IMG/VR virus record: IMGVR_UViG_3300036652_002077
Location: 1 to 32,417 of that record
Length of the DNA stretch: 32,417 nucleotides
Reading direction: 5' to 3' (one strand)
Origin: a virus
Each line of letters opens with the position of its first letter. The stretch's first letter is position 1. Positions 1 to 6,621 of the stretch are shown here, one piece after another. The notes beneath the pieces were generated by a model that worked only from the letters and a program-made list of their open reading frames with translations, made no database searches and was not told the DNA's origin. A program made the position numbers and the translations under genes.

Positions 1-1
1 A

Positions 2-562
2 AAGGAGTTACTCGAACTGGACCGCCTTTGCCCTTTGGTTGTGCGCTGCGAATGCTGCCGCTTTATATGCGCGGTGCAGGACCTGCCCGTGCTCCTGGGT
101 TATGTGCGCGCCGGCGGTGGGCATTTGCGCGACGTCAGCATTCACCCGGACACAATCAAAGCCGCCCGGGCGCCGATGCAAGCCACGATCAACGCGATGA
201 AGCCGGCGCCACCGCCGCGGCTGGAAAAATGGGCCGATTGCGCAGCTTGCGGAGATCGCATCGTGCCAAAGGAAAACTACCCTTTCAGCCTCGCCGGCCA
301 ACCCCATACTCAACTTGTGCTTTGTGGCGCCTGCCTGGATTGGGCGCAAGCCGACCTCGCCAACCTGACAGCCGATCTTGAAAATACTTCCGAGCTATCG
401 CCGGCGGACTGGTACGTTGTCAAAGGCTGGATACATGACGCAAAAGCCGACCTGAAAGCCCAAGCTGCCGACCGCCCGCAAGCGCCACCCTTCAACGAAT
501 CCGATTGCGGTGGGGCGTTTGACGGCACCCAGGTAACCAGCGACGCCGATCCCGGGTTATAA
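2..562 (+). CDS. Cys-rich putative zinc-binding protein, 5' end cut by window
   Basis: The frame is open from the first bases of the window to a TAA at 560-562, giving 186 visible residues, so the true start is probably outside. A TTG at 35 is the first usable start if the gene is complete. The N-terminal part has a CECC cluster (49-60), and the middle has CAACGD followed about 35 residues later by CGAC, which looks like a four-cysteine zinc site. The C-terminal third is rich in Asp, Ala and Trp and looks helical. No enzyme motif is visible. It reads in the same direction as the next gene and opposite to the minus-strand operon. I do not recognise the family; the zinc binding is inferred from cysteine spacing only. 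Confidence 0.55.
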   Translation, partial: KELLELDRLCPLVVRCECCRFICAVQDLPVLLGYVRAGGGHLRDVSIHPDTIKAARAPMQATINAMKPAPPPRLEKWADCAACGDRIVPKENYPFSLAGQPHTQLVLCGACLDWAQADLANLTADLENTSELSPADWYVVKGWIHDAKADLKAQAADRPQAPPFNESDCGGAFDGTQVTSDADPGL

Positions 563-695
563 AAGCACCCCTTCACCCCCCAACCCGCCCTTTGGCCCAA
601 AGCCACTGCGGCGGGCTTTACTTTAACGATACGTTTGGACCACCCGCAGCTTTTAGCCCTTGACCCTTACCACAGCATGGGGGATAAAGCCGCTT

Positions 696-1295
696 ATGCC
701 TCGCTCGTCCACCACCTGGGACCCGGTCAAGGCCCGGTCCGCATCCATCGCCGGCGTTGAAGCCCGGCGCCGCAACCGGGCATACCGGCTTGCAAACCCG
801 CCGGCTATCCCGTCCAATAACCCGGTTGCACCCGGTTTGCCACCGGCTGAGCCCCAATCCTTCATTTCCAAGAGACTCGCCCGCGTGCGCGCGCAACTTG
901 ATCGGCTCGATGCCCTGCTCGCCAATGCCACCGAGCCCAAAGCGATCAAAGAGCTGGCCGATGCAACCACACGCCTGCAGGCCCAGGAGCAGCAGCTTGC
1001 CGGCCGCCCCGGTCCTGGCACACTGAAGCCAGTGGCACCTGGCGCCGCTCGAACACCAGCTTACTCGCCGGCTGTCCCTCTACCACCGCTGCCTAACGCA
1101 CCCAATCAATCGAGTAGCTCCGCTCTTCCTACCTTCGGAAGGGATGCTCTATGCATACCAACGCCCCTGCCGAAGGTAGATAGAACGCCTGCCACACATA
1201 CCAAGAGTGCGCCCGAGCCTCAGCCTCTCACACCCGGCGCCGATGATAGTGACGAGCAGGACGATCCCCCCCTCGACTACGGCCCGGCTGAGTAA
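696..1295 (+). CDS. hypothetical coiled-coil protein with Pro-rich tail
   Basis: A 199-residue protein read from ATG 696; a TTG at 660 would add 12 residues, but GGGGGA about 11 bases before the ATG favours 696. The N-terminus is basic (EARRRNRAYR). Roughly residues 60-110 form a predicted coiled coil rich in Leu, Ala, Arg and Gln (RVRAQLDRLDALL). The remainder is low-complexity Pro/Ala/Ser ending in an acidic tail (DDSDEQDDPP). A basic start plus coiled coil is seen in small terminase subunits and other oligomeric phage DNA-binding proteins, but no helix-turn-helix is clear, so I do not assign that. The gene ends before a gap that separates it from the convergent minus-strand operon. Confidence 0.5.
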   Translation: MPRSSTTWDPVKARSASIAGVEARRRNRAYRLANPPAIPSNNPVAPGLPPAEPQSFISKRLARVRAQLDRLDALLANATEPKAIKELADATTRLQAQEQQLAGRPGPGTLKPVAPGAARTPAYSPAVPLPPLPNAPNQSSSSALPTFGRDALCIPTPLPKVDRTPATHTKSAPEPQPLTPGADDSDEQDDPPLDYGPAE

Positions 1296-1675
1296 GGAAT
1301 CTCTTTTTGCTCCCGGACCGTCCCGGGCACCCCCCACCCCGGGGGGCCACCGATGCGCGTGGGATTGTCCAACTGTGGGTTTGATTCGCGGGACAAATTT
1401 CCGGTACTTTTTCCTGAGAGGCTGGTAGGGAAGCCAAAGGCATACAGCATGTTTTTGCGTAGGTACAACAAGTCCCGGCGAGATTTTTGGGACTACTGCG
1501 ATTGGCGTACCCTGAAGTTTACCTCAGCCTGGGGTTGGCCTTTAACGTGGCCTGCCGATCGGAGTGCCGCGATTACTTCACCGGACCACAGATAAGGATT
1601 CCCGGAAGGTCCGCGACTTTATTAAGCGCCGTTGGACAAAAGCCGGCGCGCTTCGAATTCCCGTGGTTACAAGCG
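1296..1675. other. gap between convergent genes; possible structured RNA
   Basis: No convincing gene. Plus-strand frames of 60-160 codons exist but lack family-like sequence or good start sites. Perfect inverted repeats are present: AGTCCC/GGGACT (1471-1476 and 1489-1494), CGGACC/GGTCCG (1582-1587 and 1608-1613) and GCGCCG/CGGCGC (1626-1631 and 1644-1649). A C-run facing a G-run at 1328-1346 could form a strong hairpin. This may be a bidirectional termination region or the 3' part of a structured RNA. The strand is undecided. Confidence 0.35.
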
Positions 1676-1939
1676 TTATGTAAGGACGGTACACGCATCC
1701 CGGCTATCAGGCGGGGATGGGGCTGGCGCGTTCACCGCAGCGCGAGCGGTTTTGGGTCGGTTCTTCGACCAGAAATCGTTGGATGCCTGAGCGGCGAGCC
1801 AGGCAGCGCGGTCGGGCGAGGTTGGGCGCCGGGACATGTGGACACCCGCCGGGGTGCCTGCAAATTGCGGTACCGGCGTATCGTAGCGCGCCCGGGCCTT
1901 GATGGCCTTGCGGTATTTCCTATGCCATTTGGGGCTCAC
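1676..1939 (-). CDS. small basic hypothetical protein
   Basis: An 87-residue protein, last gene of the minus-strand operon. I chose GTG 1939 because it overlaps the TGA of the upstream gene (1936-1938) as GTGA, the junction style used throughout this genome; a longer TTG version would start at 1963. The first 15 residues are strongly basic (SPKWHRKYRKAIKAR), suggesting nucleic-acid contact. The rest is rich in Pro, Ala and Arg with several Trp. No known domain is recognised and there is no signal peptide or membrane segment. It is real by context and composition rather than by homology. Confidence 0.5.
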   Translation of the reverse strand: MSPKWHRKYRKAIKARARYDTPVPQFAGTPAGVHMSRRPTSPDRAAWLAAQASNDFWSKNRPKTARAAVNAPAPSPPDSRDACTVLT

Positions 1940-2163
1940 GGCTTGCCCTCCAATCCCTTCCAAAACTCACCGAAGCCCTGAAATCGTTCAAAATCAAAGG
2001 GGCCAGAGTTGGGAAACAGGGTGCCTTTGGAGGCGTTCGCGAAGCGCGGCTCGAGGAAGGAGAGCGGGTGCGCCGCGGGGTTGGCGCTGTGGCGCTGGTG
2101 GTAGAAATTGCGCCAGCGCTCGATGGCGTCGATACTCAGGCCGGGTTGGAAGGTGCTGCTCAT
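1936..2163 (-). CDS. small hypothetical protein
   Basis: A 75-residue protein starting at ATG 2163, which overlaps the TGA of the preceding gene (2160-2162) as ATGA; an ATG six codons upstream is possible. It contains an amphipathic helix (SIDAIERWRNFYHQRHS) and an aromatic-rich C-terminus with repeated Phe-Gly (FERFQGFGEFWKGL). There are no cysteines and no transmembrane segment. Translation is probably coupled to its neighbours on both sides. I do not recognise the family. Confidence 0.55.
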   Translation of the reverse strand: MSSTFQPGLSIDAIERWRNFYHQRHSANPAAHPLSFLEPRFANASKGTLFPNSGPFDFERFQGFGEFWKGLEGKP

Positions 2164-2429
2164 GCGGATCGTGGATTGCATGACGGGCAGCGTGGATACT
2201 CGCGCTGTGGAACATCGGCGCCCTTGCTGTAGAAGTCTATTGCCTTACGCACCGAAGCGTGCGCTGCGTTGTATGCAACATGTTCAAGGAACGCTACTTG
2301 TCCATCGGTTAACTCCTTGCATTTGAGCTCAATTTCGAGCTGAAAATCGAGTTCTGGATGTGGAACAATGGCGGGTTTTCGAGCCGCTTTTCGTTCGGCC
2401 AAAAGGTTGATCATGGCCTGGTCGATCAT
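2160..2429 (-). CDS. small hypothetical protein
   Basis: An 89-residue protein whose ATG (2427-2429) overlaps the TGA of the upstream gene as ATGA. It starts with a basic helix (LLAERKAARKPAI). A charged, helical middle section (ELKCKELTDGQVAFLEHVAY) is followed by a C-terminal CPSC pair that, with the upstream Cys, could bind a metal. No catalytic motif is seen. The strict coupling to the genes before and after supports a real coding sequence. Function unknown. Confidence 0.6.
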   Translation of the reverse strand: MIDQAMINLLAERKAARKPAIVPHPELDFQLEIELKCKELTDGQVAFLEHVAYNAAHASVRKAIDFYSKGADVPQREYPRCPSCNPRSA

Positions 2430-2662
2430 GTGCCAGGCGCCGGCGGGTTTACGGTGTCGATTTCGGGTGCGGGTGCCAATTCCACCTTGGCCAATTGGTA
2501 AGCCGCAAAGTATTGAGCCAGAAGGGTTGGCAGCGCCGCCTGGATCTCCTCGACCGATTTGAACACCGACAGTACGGGCTCATTTACCACCGAGTGCCCG
2601 GAATGTTGAGCAAATCCCACTATCCAGCCGTTGCTGGCCTGTTCAATGGTTATATTTATCAT
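2426..2662 (-). CDS. small hypothetical protein
   Basis: A 78-residue protein from ATG 2662. GGGGA about nine bases upstream on the minus strand may serve as ribosome binding site. The frame is open much further upstream, but that extension (2663-3478) has non-protein-like composition and coincides with the structured RNA candidate, so I start here. Residues 1-30 look like beta strands (MINITIEQASNGWIVGF) and residues 35-62 like one long amphipathic helix (VEEIQAALPTLLAQYFAAY). The C-terminus is Pro/Ala-rich. It ends in an ATGA overlap with the next gene. No family recognised. Confidence 0.55.
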   Translation of the reverse strand: MINITIEQASNGWIVGFAQHSGHSVVNEPVLSVFKSVEEIQAALPTLLAQYFAAYQLAKVELAPAPEIDTVNPPAPGT

Positions 2663-2668
2663 AAAGTA

Positions 2669-3540
2669 ATCCCCGGCAATAGGTTGAGTGCGAACTCTGG
2701 GGTATAGAAACGACTTTTGGATTCCTGTTGGCAACTCGACAATGATCGGTTCCGGGGAAAGTAATGGGGCTTGGCACTTGGCGGTTAGCTTCATCGGGTC
2801 CATATCCGGTTTTAACGCTTCGGCCAAAACCGACCGGCAAACGCCCCTTCTTGTGAAGGATCTGGGATTCCTTGCTAGCATATAACCCATCTCGCTCCCG
2901 ATGATATTCGCCGTTGCTGCCAAGCCCCGCGTGTTTTGGGAAATTGGACCCGGCACCGGGGCATGGTACCGGGATGGCGCGGGAGAGAAGAAACCCCAAG
3001 ACCGCGCCAAAAGAGACACCCGACAAAGCCGAGTCACTACGCTATCGGCAAGCCTTGCAGGGTGTGCCTTGTCGCTGGCCCGGTTAGGGTGCAAGCAGTC
3101 GCCTATGAGCCGGCTATCCAGCTTCCCGTCACGCGCACCGGGCCTTACGACGCGACAAGCCGCCGTTTGTTTGCGCTGGAAAATGTTCCCGGCAGTATCC
3201 CTATCGGCGCGGCCCTCAACAGGGGCTCTAGGCTTTTGCATCAGTGGCTTATAAACCTCGCAACCCAGTCCTTTGGGTGAGCCTGCTCCAACACTACAGC
3301 CGGGAACTGTGCGGCATCGGCTCGCGGTCTTGGGAATTACGAAAAGAGCCCCATCACTGTTACGAGCAGCGATGGGATTGCCAGCAGAGGGGCGACCTCG
3401 ACTGGCGGTTGTATTTCGGCAGGGAGCCGAAAGGGATTCGGATGATTCCCTGCCACCGCTCTCGTAAAGCGCTTTCATGTTTCAGCTTTTACACCCGCAC
3501 CCCGGGGGTGTGGCAAGAATTATTTTTGGATTTTTTTTCA
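2669..3540 (+). ncRNA. candidate large structured non-coding RNA
   Basis: About 830 bases without a credible gene, in a genome with almost no gaps. The plus strand shows many local helices: GAGT-GCGA-ACTC (2686-2697, GNRA loop); CGGTTTT/AAAACCG enclosing GC-UUCG-GC (2807-2832); CCTTC-TTGT-GAAGG (2846-2859); GGCGCGG/CCGCGCC (2976-3008); CTTGTCGC/GCGACAAG plus GGCCCGGT/ACCGGGCC (3068-3159); ACCCA/TGGGT closed by GGCT/AGCC (3246-3283); TTGCCAG-ca-GAGG/CCTC-ga-CTGGCGG (3378-3408); and a nested 8+5 bp hairpin (3418-3454). GNRA and UUCG loops and G-U pairs exist only on the plus strand. TATCAT at 2657-2662 could be a -10 box, placing the start near 2669. The size resembles giant phage RNAs such as GOLLD or ROOL, but I cannot match a class. 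Confidence 0.42.
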
Positions 3541-3728
3541 TCCATTTGCATCGTCCAGTCGCAGAACGATTTACTGGGAGTTGTACCGCGGCCGATTATT
3601 CCGGTCTTCGGAAAGCAGTCAGGGCACTTGCAGCAGCATATTCCGGTGCAGGCAAAGGCGATGACCTCGGTTGAGAAACAGAGCGCACACTTGCACGTCG
3701 AACAAATATAGGGTGTGGGATCGTTCAT
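3489..3728 (-). CDS. small Cys-rich putative zinc protein
   Basis: A 79-residue protein whose ATG (3726-3728) overlaps the TGA of the methyltransferase gene. It has about eleven cysteines, including ICSTCKCALC, CTGICCCKCPDC and two single Cys near the C-terminus, which suggests two zinc knuckles or a compact zinc ribbon. The C-terminus is charged (MDEKKSKNN). It is probably co-translated with the methyltransferase. The last codons lie within the terminator-like hairpin on the opposite strand. Function unknown; zinc binding is inferred. Confidence 0.6.
   Translation of the reverse strand: MNDPTPYICSTCKCALCFSTEVIAFACTGICCCKCPDCFPKTGIIGRGTTPSKSFCDWTMQMDEKKSKNNSCHTPGVRV
3491..3538 (+). terminator. 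hairpin followed by T-tracts, possible end of the RNA
   Basis: ACACCC (3491-3496) pairs with GGGTGT (3506-3511). An ATTTTT stretch and a run of eight T follow at 3521-3538. The T8 lies about 20 bases after the stem, farther than in a canonical rho-independent terminator. On the opposite strand the same bases encode the last codons of the Cys-rich gene 3489-3728, so coding constraint contributes to the sequence. Confidence 0.35.
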
Positions 3729-4975
3729 GCTAGGGCGAGGCCGGGAGTGACGTCGGTTCTGCGCTCAATCAGCTTGGCGTACTCGCCCGACAGGTCGATC
3801 CCGATGCAATGGCGGCCGTGTTCCAGGGCCACTTGGGCCGTGGTGCCGCTACCCAGGAACGGGTCAAGGACGGTGCAGGGCACGGTTTTGGTTTCGCCGC
3901 ATTGGCAGGTGGGTTGCCAGCCCATGGTTTTTGCCCCTTGATACGTGTCCCAAACGGCTTGCCCGTGACTTCCTTGGTCATTGCCTCGTGCGGCGTCGTC
4001 AGCATGGTCGTGCCATGATTTGCCCGTGGTCCCGCCTGTTGGTTCTGACAAAATCCGCTCCCACGGCGCACCGCACTTTGGGCAGCAACCGCGCGCCGAG
4101 GTTCCGGCCAGGATACAGGGCAGCACGAGCGCCTTGGGAAACGTGGCGAAGTGTGCGCCCTTAAACGGCTCGGTGGCGATGGTCCAGACTGAGCGTTTGT
4201 TACGGCTGGAAACGAGACCGCTGCAGGCTTCCTCGAAACCCTTATTGTTTTTGATGCCGCTGCCAACTTCCGCCGCCTTGCGCTTTCCATAAGCCAAAAG
4301 ACCAGCCTTGGTGCGTTGTCGGTGGTCGCCATCAGCGTATGCTTGTGCACCTTTTGACGGGTTCACATTGCCCGGTAAGCGAGCGTGCGCACCGCCGTTC
4401 ACCGGCTCCTTCACCGCCTCAGCGTCGTAGAAGTAGTGCGGGCTTTTGGTGATCAGGAACAGGTATTCGTGCGATTTGGTTGGCCGGTCGGTCACGCTCT
4501 CAGGCATGGGATTGGGCTTGTTCCAAATAATGTCCGAGCGCAGATACCAGCCATCGGCGCGGAGTGCGAATGCGACGGCCCATGGGATTCCAACCAAGTC
4601 CTTTGATTTAAGCGTGCCCCACTCTTTGCGCTCTCGGATGTAAGCACCGGACTCCTTACAGGCTTGGTTTTTGCCACCGGATGAACCACCCCACTTGCCA
4701 ACCGATGCGAATGAATCACCGAGATTGATCCAGCAAACGCCATCGTCCCTGAGCACCCGGCGCACTTCACGGAAGATTAAAACCTCGTGCTCGATGAAAA
4801 GCTGCGGTGTGGGCTCAAGACCGTGGCAACCCGTCCAGCCGGTGGGCCATGTCACCGGTGGGAGCTTGTAGTCGCGCAAACCCCAGTACGGCGGCGAGGT
4901 CACGCAGCACTGGACCGACTCATCTGGCAGCCCGGCGAGCATGTCCAGAACGTGGCCTTGGAGGAAGCGGAACAT
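3725..4975 (-). CDS. DNA methyltransferase, N4-cytosine/N6-adenine type
   Basis: A 416-residue beta-class DNA methylase (N6_N4_Mtase family). The catalytic motif IV is TSPPY at residues 26-30. The AdoMet-binding motif I (DPFLGSG) lies near the C-terminus, followed by HCIGIDLSGEY; this IV-before-I order defines the class. The SPPY form is more common in N4-cytosine enzymes, though target base cannot be fixed from this alone. A CPKCGAPW motif paired with CQCGET forms a probable zinc ribbon just before motif I. The ATG at 4975 overlaps the upstream stop as TAATG. No cognate restriction endonuclease is visible, so it is an orphan phage methylase, likely protecting phage DNA from host restriction. 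Confidence 0.93.
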   Translation of the reverse strand: MFRFLQGHVLDMLAGLPDESVQCCVTSPPYWGLRDYKLPPVTWPTGWTGCHGLEPTPQLFIEHEVLIFREVRRVLRDDGVCWINLGDSFASVGKWGGSSGGKNQACKESGAYIRERKEWGTLKSKDLVGIPWAVAFALRADGWYLRSDIIWNKPNPMPESVTDRPTKSHEYLFLITKSPHYFYDAEAVKEPVNGGAHARLPGNVNPSKGAQAYADGDHRQRTKAGLLAYGKRKAAEVGSGIKNNKGFEEACSGLVSSRNKRSVWTIATEPFKGAHFATFPKALVLPCILAGTSARGCCPKCGAPWERILSEPTGGTTGKSWHDHADDAARGNDQGSHGQAVWDTYQGAKTMGWQPTCQCGETKTVPCTVLDPFLGSGTTAQVALEHGRHCIGIDLSGEYAKLIERRTDVTPGLALA

Positions 4976-5301
4976 TAGTCCCCGGTGCTTTCTTCAACCT
5001 CTTCTTCTTCTTCAGCTTTCGGATCTTTGTGACGTCGCACGTACGCGCGTTCCTCGGGCTTTTCGAGAAAGGCGTCGAGTTTCACGGTTTCGCCGTCCTC
5101 TTCGCATTCGAAGATGTACGGCCGTTTCGCTGTGAACCGGTGTTCTTTGAGAAGGTCGCGCAGCTTTTGTTGCGCCTCTTCCTCATCGGCGGCCAGCTTT
5201 TGGCGCCGGGTGCGCAGCTTGCGCAATTCTTCAGCCGCGTCTTCGATTGCCGGGATTTGTTTGGGTAGTACGCCGGGCAGGCGTTGTTGTTTTTCAGCCA
5301 T
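4975..5301 (-). CDS. hypothetical coiled-coil protein
   Basis: A 108-residue protein starting at ATG 5301; an upstream in-frame extension to 5439 is an artefact overlapping the polymerase-like gene. Residues 18-55 are a predicted coiled coil (IEDAAEELRKLRTRRQKLAA). A short beta-like segment follows (YIFECEEDGETVKLD), then a very acidic tail (EEEEEVEEST). Small proteins with coiled coil plus a short strand segment are common in phage early operons, but I know no function. It lies 19 bases after the nucleotidyltransferase and overlaps the methyltransferase start by one base. Confidence 0.65.
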   Translation of the reverse strand: MAEKQQRLPGVLPKQIPAIEDAAEELRKLRTRRQKLAADEEEAQQKLRDLLKEHRFTAKRPYIFECEEDGETVKLDAFLEKPEERAYVRRHKDPKAEEEEEVEESTGD

Positions 5302-5320
5302 GTGTTTGTGTTGTTGATGG

Positions 5321-5905
5321 TTATGGACGTTGTGGTGGTGAAAGGAAAGGCAGGCCGACAAACTCGAAGACGTCAGCCTCGGAAGTGGTTCGGTGGTGTG
5401 GCTGGCACCCAAGGCAAAGGCTTCGGAACCCGGTGCCATAAGCTTCGAGCGAGTACCCCTTTTTCTGAGCCGCGGTCGCTATGGCAATGTTGGTTTTCTT
5501 GCCGCCGGTGCGAACTACCAGCGAATTCCACCATTTGTCCTCGGTGGTGGCGAAGAAATCGACGGGGATGCCAGTCTCGATGTGCACGGCCAGCTTGTTC
5601 TCTTTGCCCCAGGCCGGCACGCCGGTAACGCTGAGCCGCTTTCTGAGCACAACCGTTTCCTCAAGCGAATTGATAAAAGCATCCGCCAAATCCTTCATTT
5701 CCGAGGCTTTAACGCTAAAGAGATCCGCCGATTTGAGCGCGTACTTGGGGATGAAAAGCAGCTCGACGTCCTTGGGAAACGGCCTGCGCCGCCGGATGGA
5801 CCCGACAATTTCGATGCGCTCGACAAAGGGCAAGAGCATCGCCTTGAGCACATTGGCCACGCGCAGCGCGTCTTCGAGGGTGTGTCTGCGGGCCTCGGTG
5901 GTCAT
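5321..5905 (-). CDS. DNA polymerase beta-superfamily nucleotidyltransferase
   Basis: A 194-residue protein starting at ATG 5905, which overlaps the upstream TGA as ATGA. The family X palm signature is visible: VGSIRRRRPFPKDVELLFIP (GS motif with a downstream D-V-E in place of D-x-D) around residues 35-55. A second metal-binding aspartate is in GIPVDFF, and a TGGKKTN...AQKKGYSL segment resembles the conserved TGS...A..KG.. region of family X polymerases. It lacks the 8-kDa lyase domain and the PHP domain, so it is a minimal palm/fingers protein. Roles in repair, end processing or nucleotide transfer are possible; the substrate cannot be told. Confidence 0.8.
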   Translation of the reverse strand: MTTEARRHTLEDALRVANVLKAMLLPFVERIEIVGSIRRRRPFPKDVELLFIPKYALKSADLFSVKASEMKDLADAFINSLEETVVLRKRLSVTGVPAWGKENKLAVHIETGIPVDFFATTEDKWWNSLVVRTGGKKTNIAIATAAQKKGYSLEAYGTGFRSLCLGCQPHHRTTSEADVFEFVGLPFLSPPQRP

Positions 5906-6354
5906 GCGGCGGCTTTCTCTGGGAGCGCTTTGAATCCACCGCCCTTGAGCCGGTCGTAATAAGTCTGCTCGCCGTCCCACACGAAACCCATAAAGACCTG
6001 AATAAAATCGACCTGCTTTAGTTTGATGAGACTCATTTGCACCTGAACCCAATCCTGCTGGATCTTCCAGGCAGTTCGAGCGGCTTGGTCGCGGAAATCA
6101 TCTTTTCCCTTTTGCGGCCGACTTCGGCTACTCACGTATTCGCGCCAAAGAAACTCGTGAACTTCATCGACCTTGGCTGGCAGCCGAATCGTAAATCCTT
6201 TGCCACCAACATCGACATGAAAGAACAGAGCCACCGGAAACCCATCGGCGAATTGCTTCGAAATACCAGTCACGCCGCACTCAGCGAGGTAGGTCTCGAT
6301 GTAAGAGATCGTGGTGTTGACCGCGATGGACGAAGTATAGTTTTTGAGGTTCAC
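5902..6354 (-). CDS. conserved phage hypothetical protein
   Basis: A 150-residue protein with a GTG start (6352-6354) directly after the TAA of the preceding gene. It has the features of a phage family I recognise but cannot name. The N-terminal segment (KNYTSSIAVNTTISYIE) is followed by beta strands (PVALFFHVDVGGKGFTIRLP), a helical stretch containing AARTAWKIQQDWVQVQMSLI, and a C-terminal DGEQTYYDRLKGGGF. In related phages it sits near replication or early genes. No catalytic residues are evident. It overlaps the nucleotidyltransferase gene by four bases, so the two are probably translated together. Confidence 0.75.
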   Translation of the reverse strand: MNLKNYTSSIAVNTTISYIETYLAECGVTGISKQFADGFPVALFFHVDVGGKGFTIRLPAKVDEVHEFLWREYVSSRSRPQKGKDDFRDQAARTAWKIQQDWVQVQMSLIKLKQVDFIQVFMGFVWDGEQTYYDRLKGGGFKALPEKAAA

Positions 6355-6537
6355 TTAATCTTTGACCGGCCGAAATAGATTCTCAAGCTGCGGAAGCGTC
6401 ATTTCAAGCGCGCGGTAAACAAGGAAAGTCATGCTCGGCACTACGGCGTCCTTCGCGCTTTTGCAGTCGCGCCGAATCGCCTGTAATCGGCGATGATGTT
6501 TGGCGTCAATTTCTACGAACTTACGTTTTGCTGCCAT
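6355..6537 (-). CDS. ribbon-helix-helix-like small DNA-binding protein
   Basis: A 60-residue protein, first gene of the minus-strand operon, starting at ATG 6537 (a TTG ten codons upstream is possible). The order is a basic N-terminal strand (KRKFVEID), a helix (KHHRRLQAIRRDC), a turn, and a second helix (SMTFLVYRALEMTLPQLENL). This matches the layout of Arc/MetJ/CopG-type ribbon-helix-helix regulators, though no family is certain. A 16-bp palindrome lies about 20 bases upstream of its start, an arrangement typical of an autorepressor. The assignment is inferred from predicted fold and context. Confidence 0.55.
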   Translation of the reverse strand: MAAKRKFVEIDAKHHRRLQAIRRDCKSAKDAVVPSMTFLVYRALEMTLPQLENLFRPVKD

Positions 6538-6559
6538 CGGGCTATGTTTTCCAACAGGC

Positions 6560-6575
6560 GTTGACAAATGTCAAC
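6560..6575. promoter_or_regulatory. palindromic operator candidate in divergent promoter region
   Basis: GTTGACAAATGTCAAC is an inverted repeat with 7-bp arms and a 2-bp centre. Each arm contains TTGACA, the consensus -35 box, one on each strand. It lies between the divergent minus operon (start 6537) and terminase gene (start 6622). Matching -10 boxes are weak on both strands (ATTAAA-like at 6590-6595 on plus; ACATAG-like on minus), so promoter activity is less certain than the palindrome. Confidence 0.5.
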
Positions 6576-6621
6576 AACTTTCTGCTTGCATTAAATTTCC
6601 ACCTGTGAGCAAATCGCGGGC

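Noticed and set aside
1353-1595. Plus-strand 80-codon frame with several Trp and Arg
   Set aside because: Composition not convincing, no clear ribosome site, and hairpins occupy the same bases.
2936-3280. Plus-strand 114-codon frame inside the gap
   Set aside because: No recognisable family, no ribosome site, and stems of the RNA candidate account for its sequence.
2663-3478. Minus-strand open frame of about 270 codons upstream of the 2426-2662 gene
   Set aside because: Composition is rich in Arg, Ser, Pro and Gly without domain-like patterning, the real start with a ribosome site is at 2662, and the region is better explained by plus-strand RNA folding.
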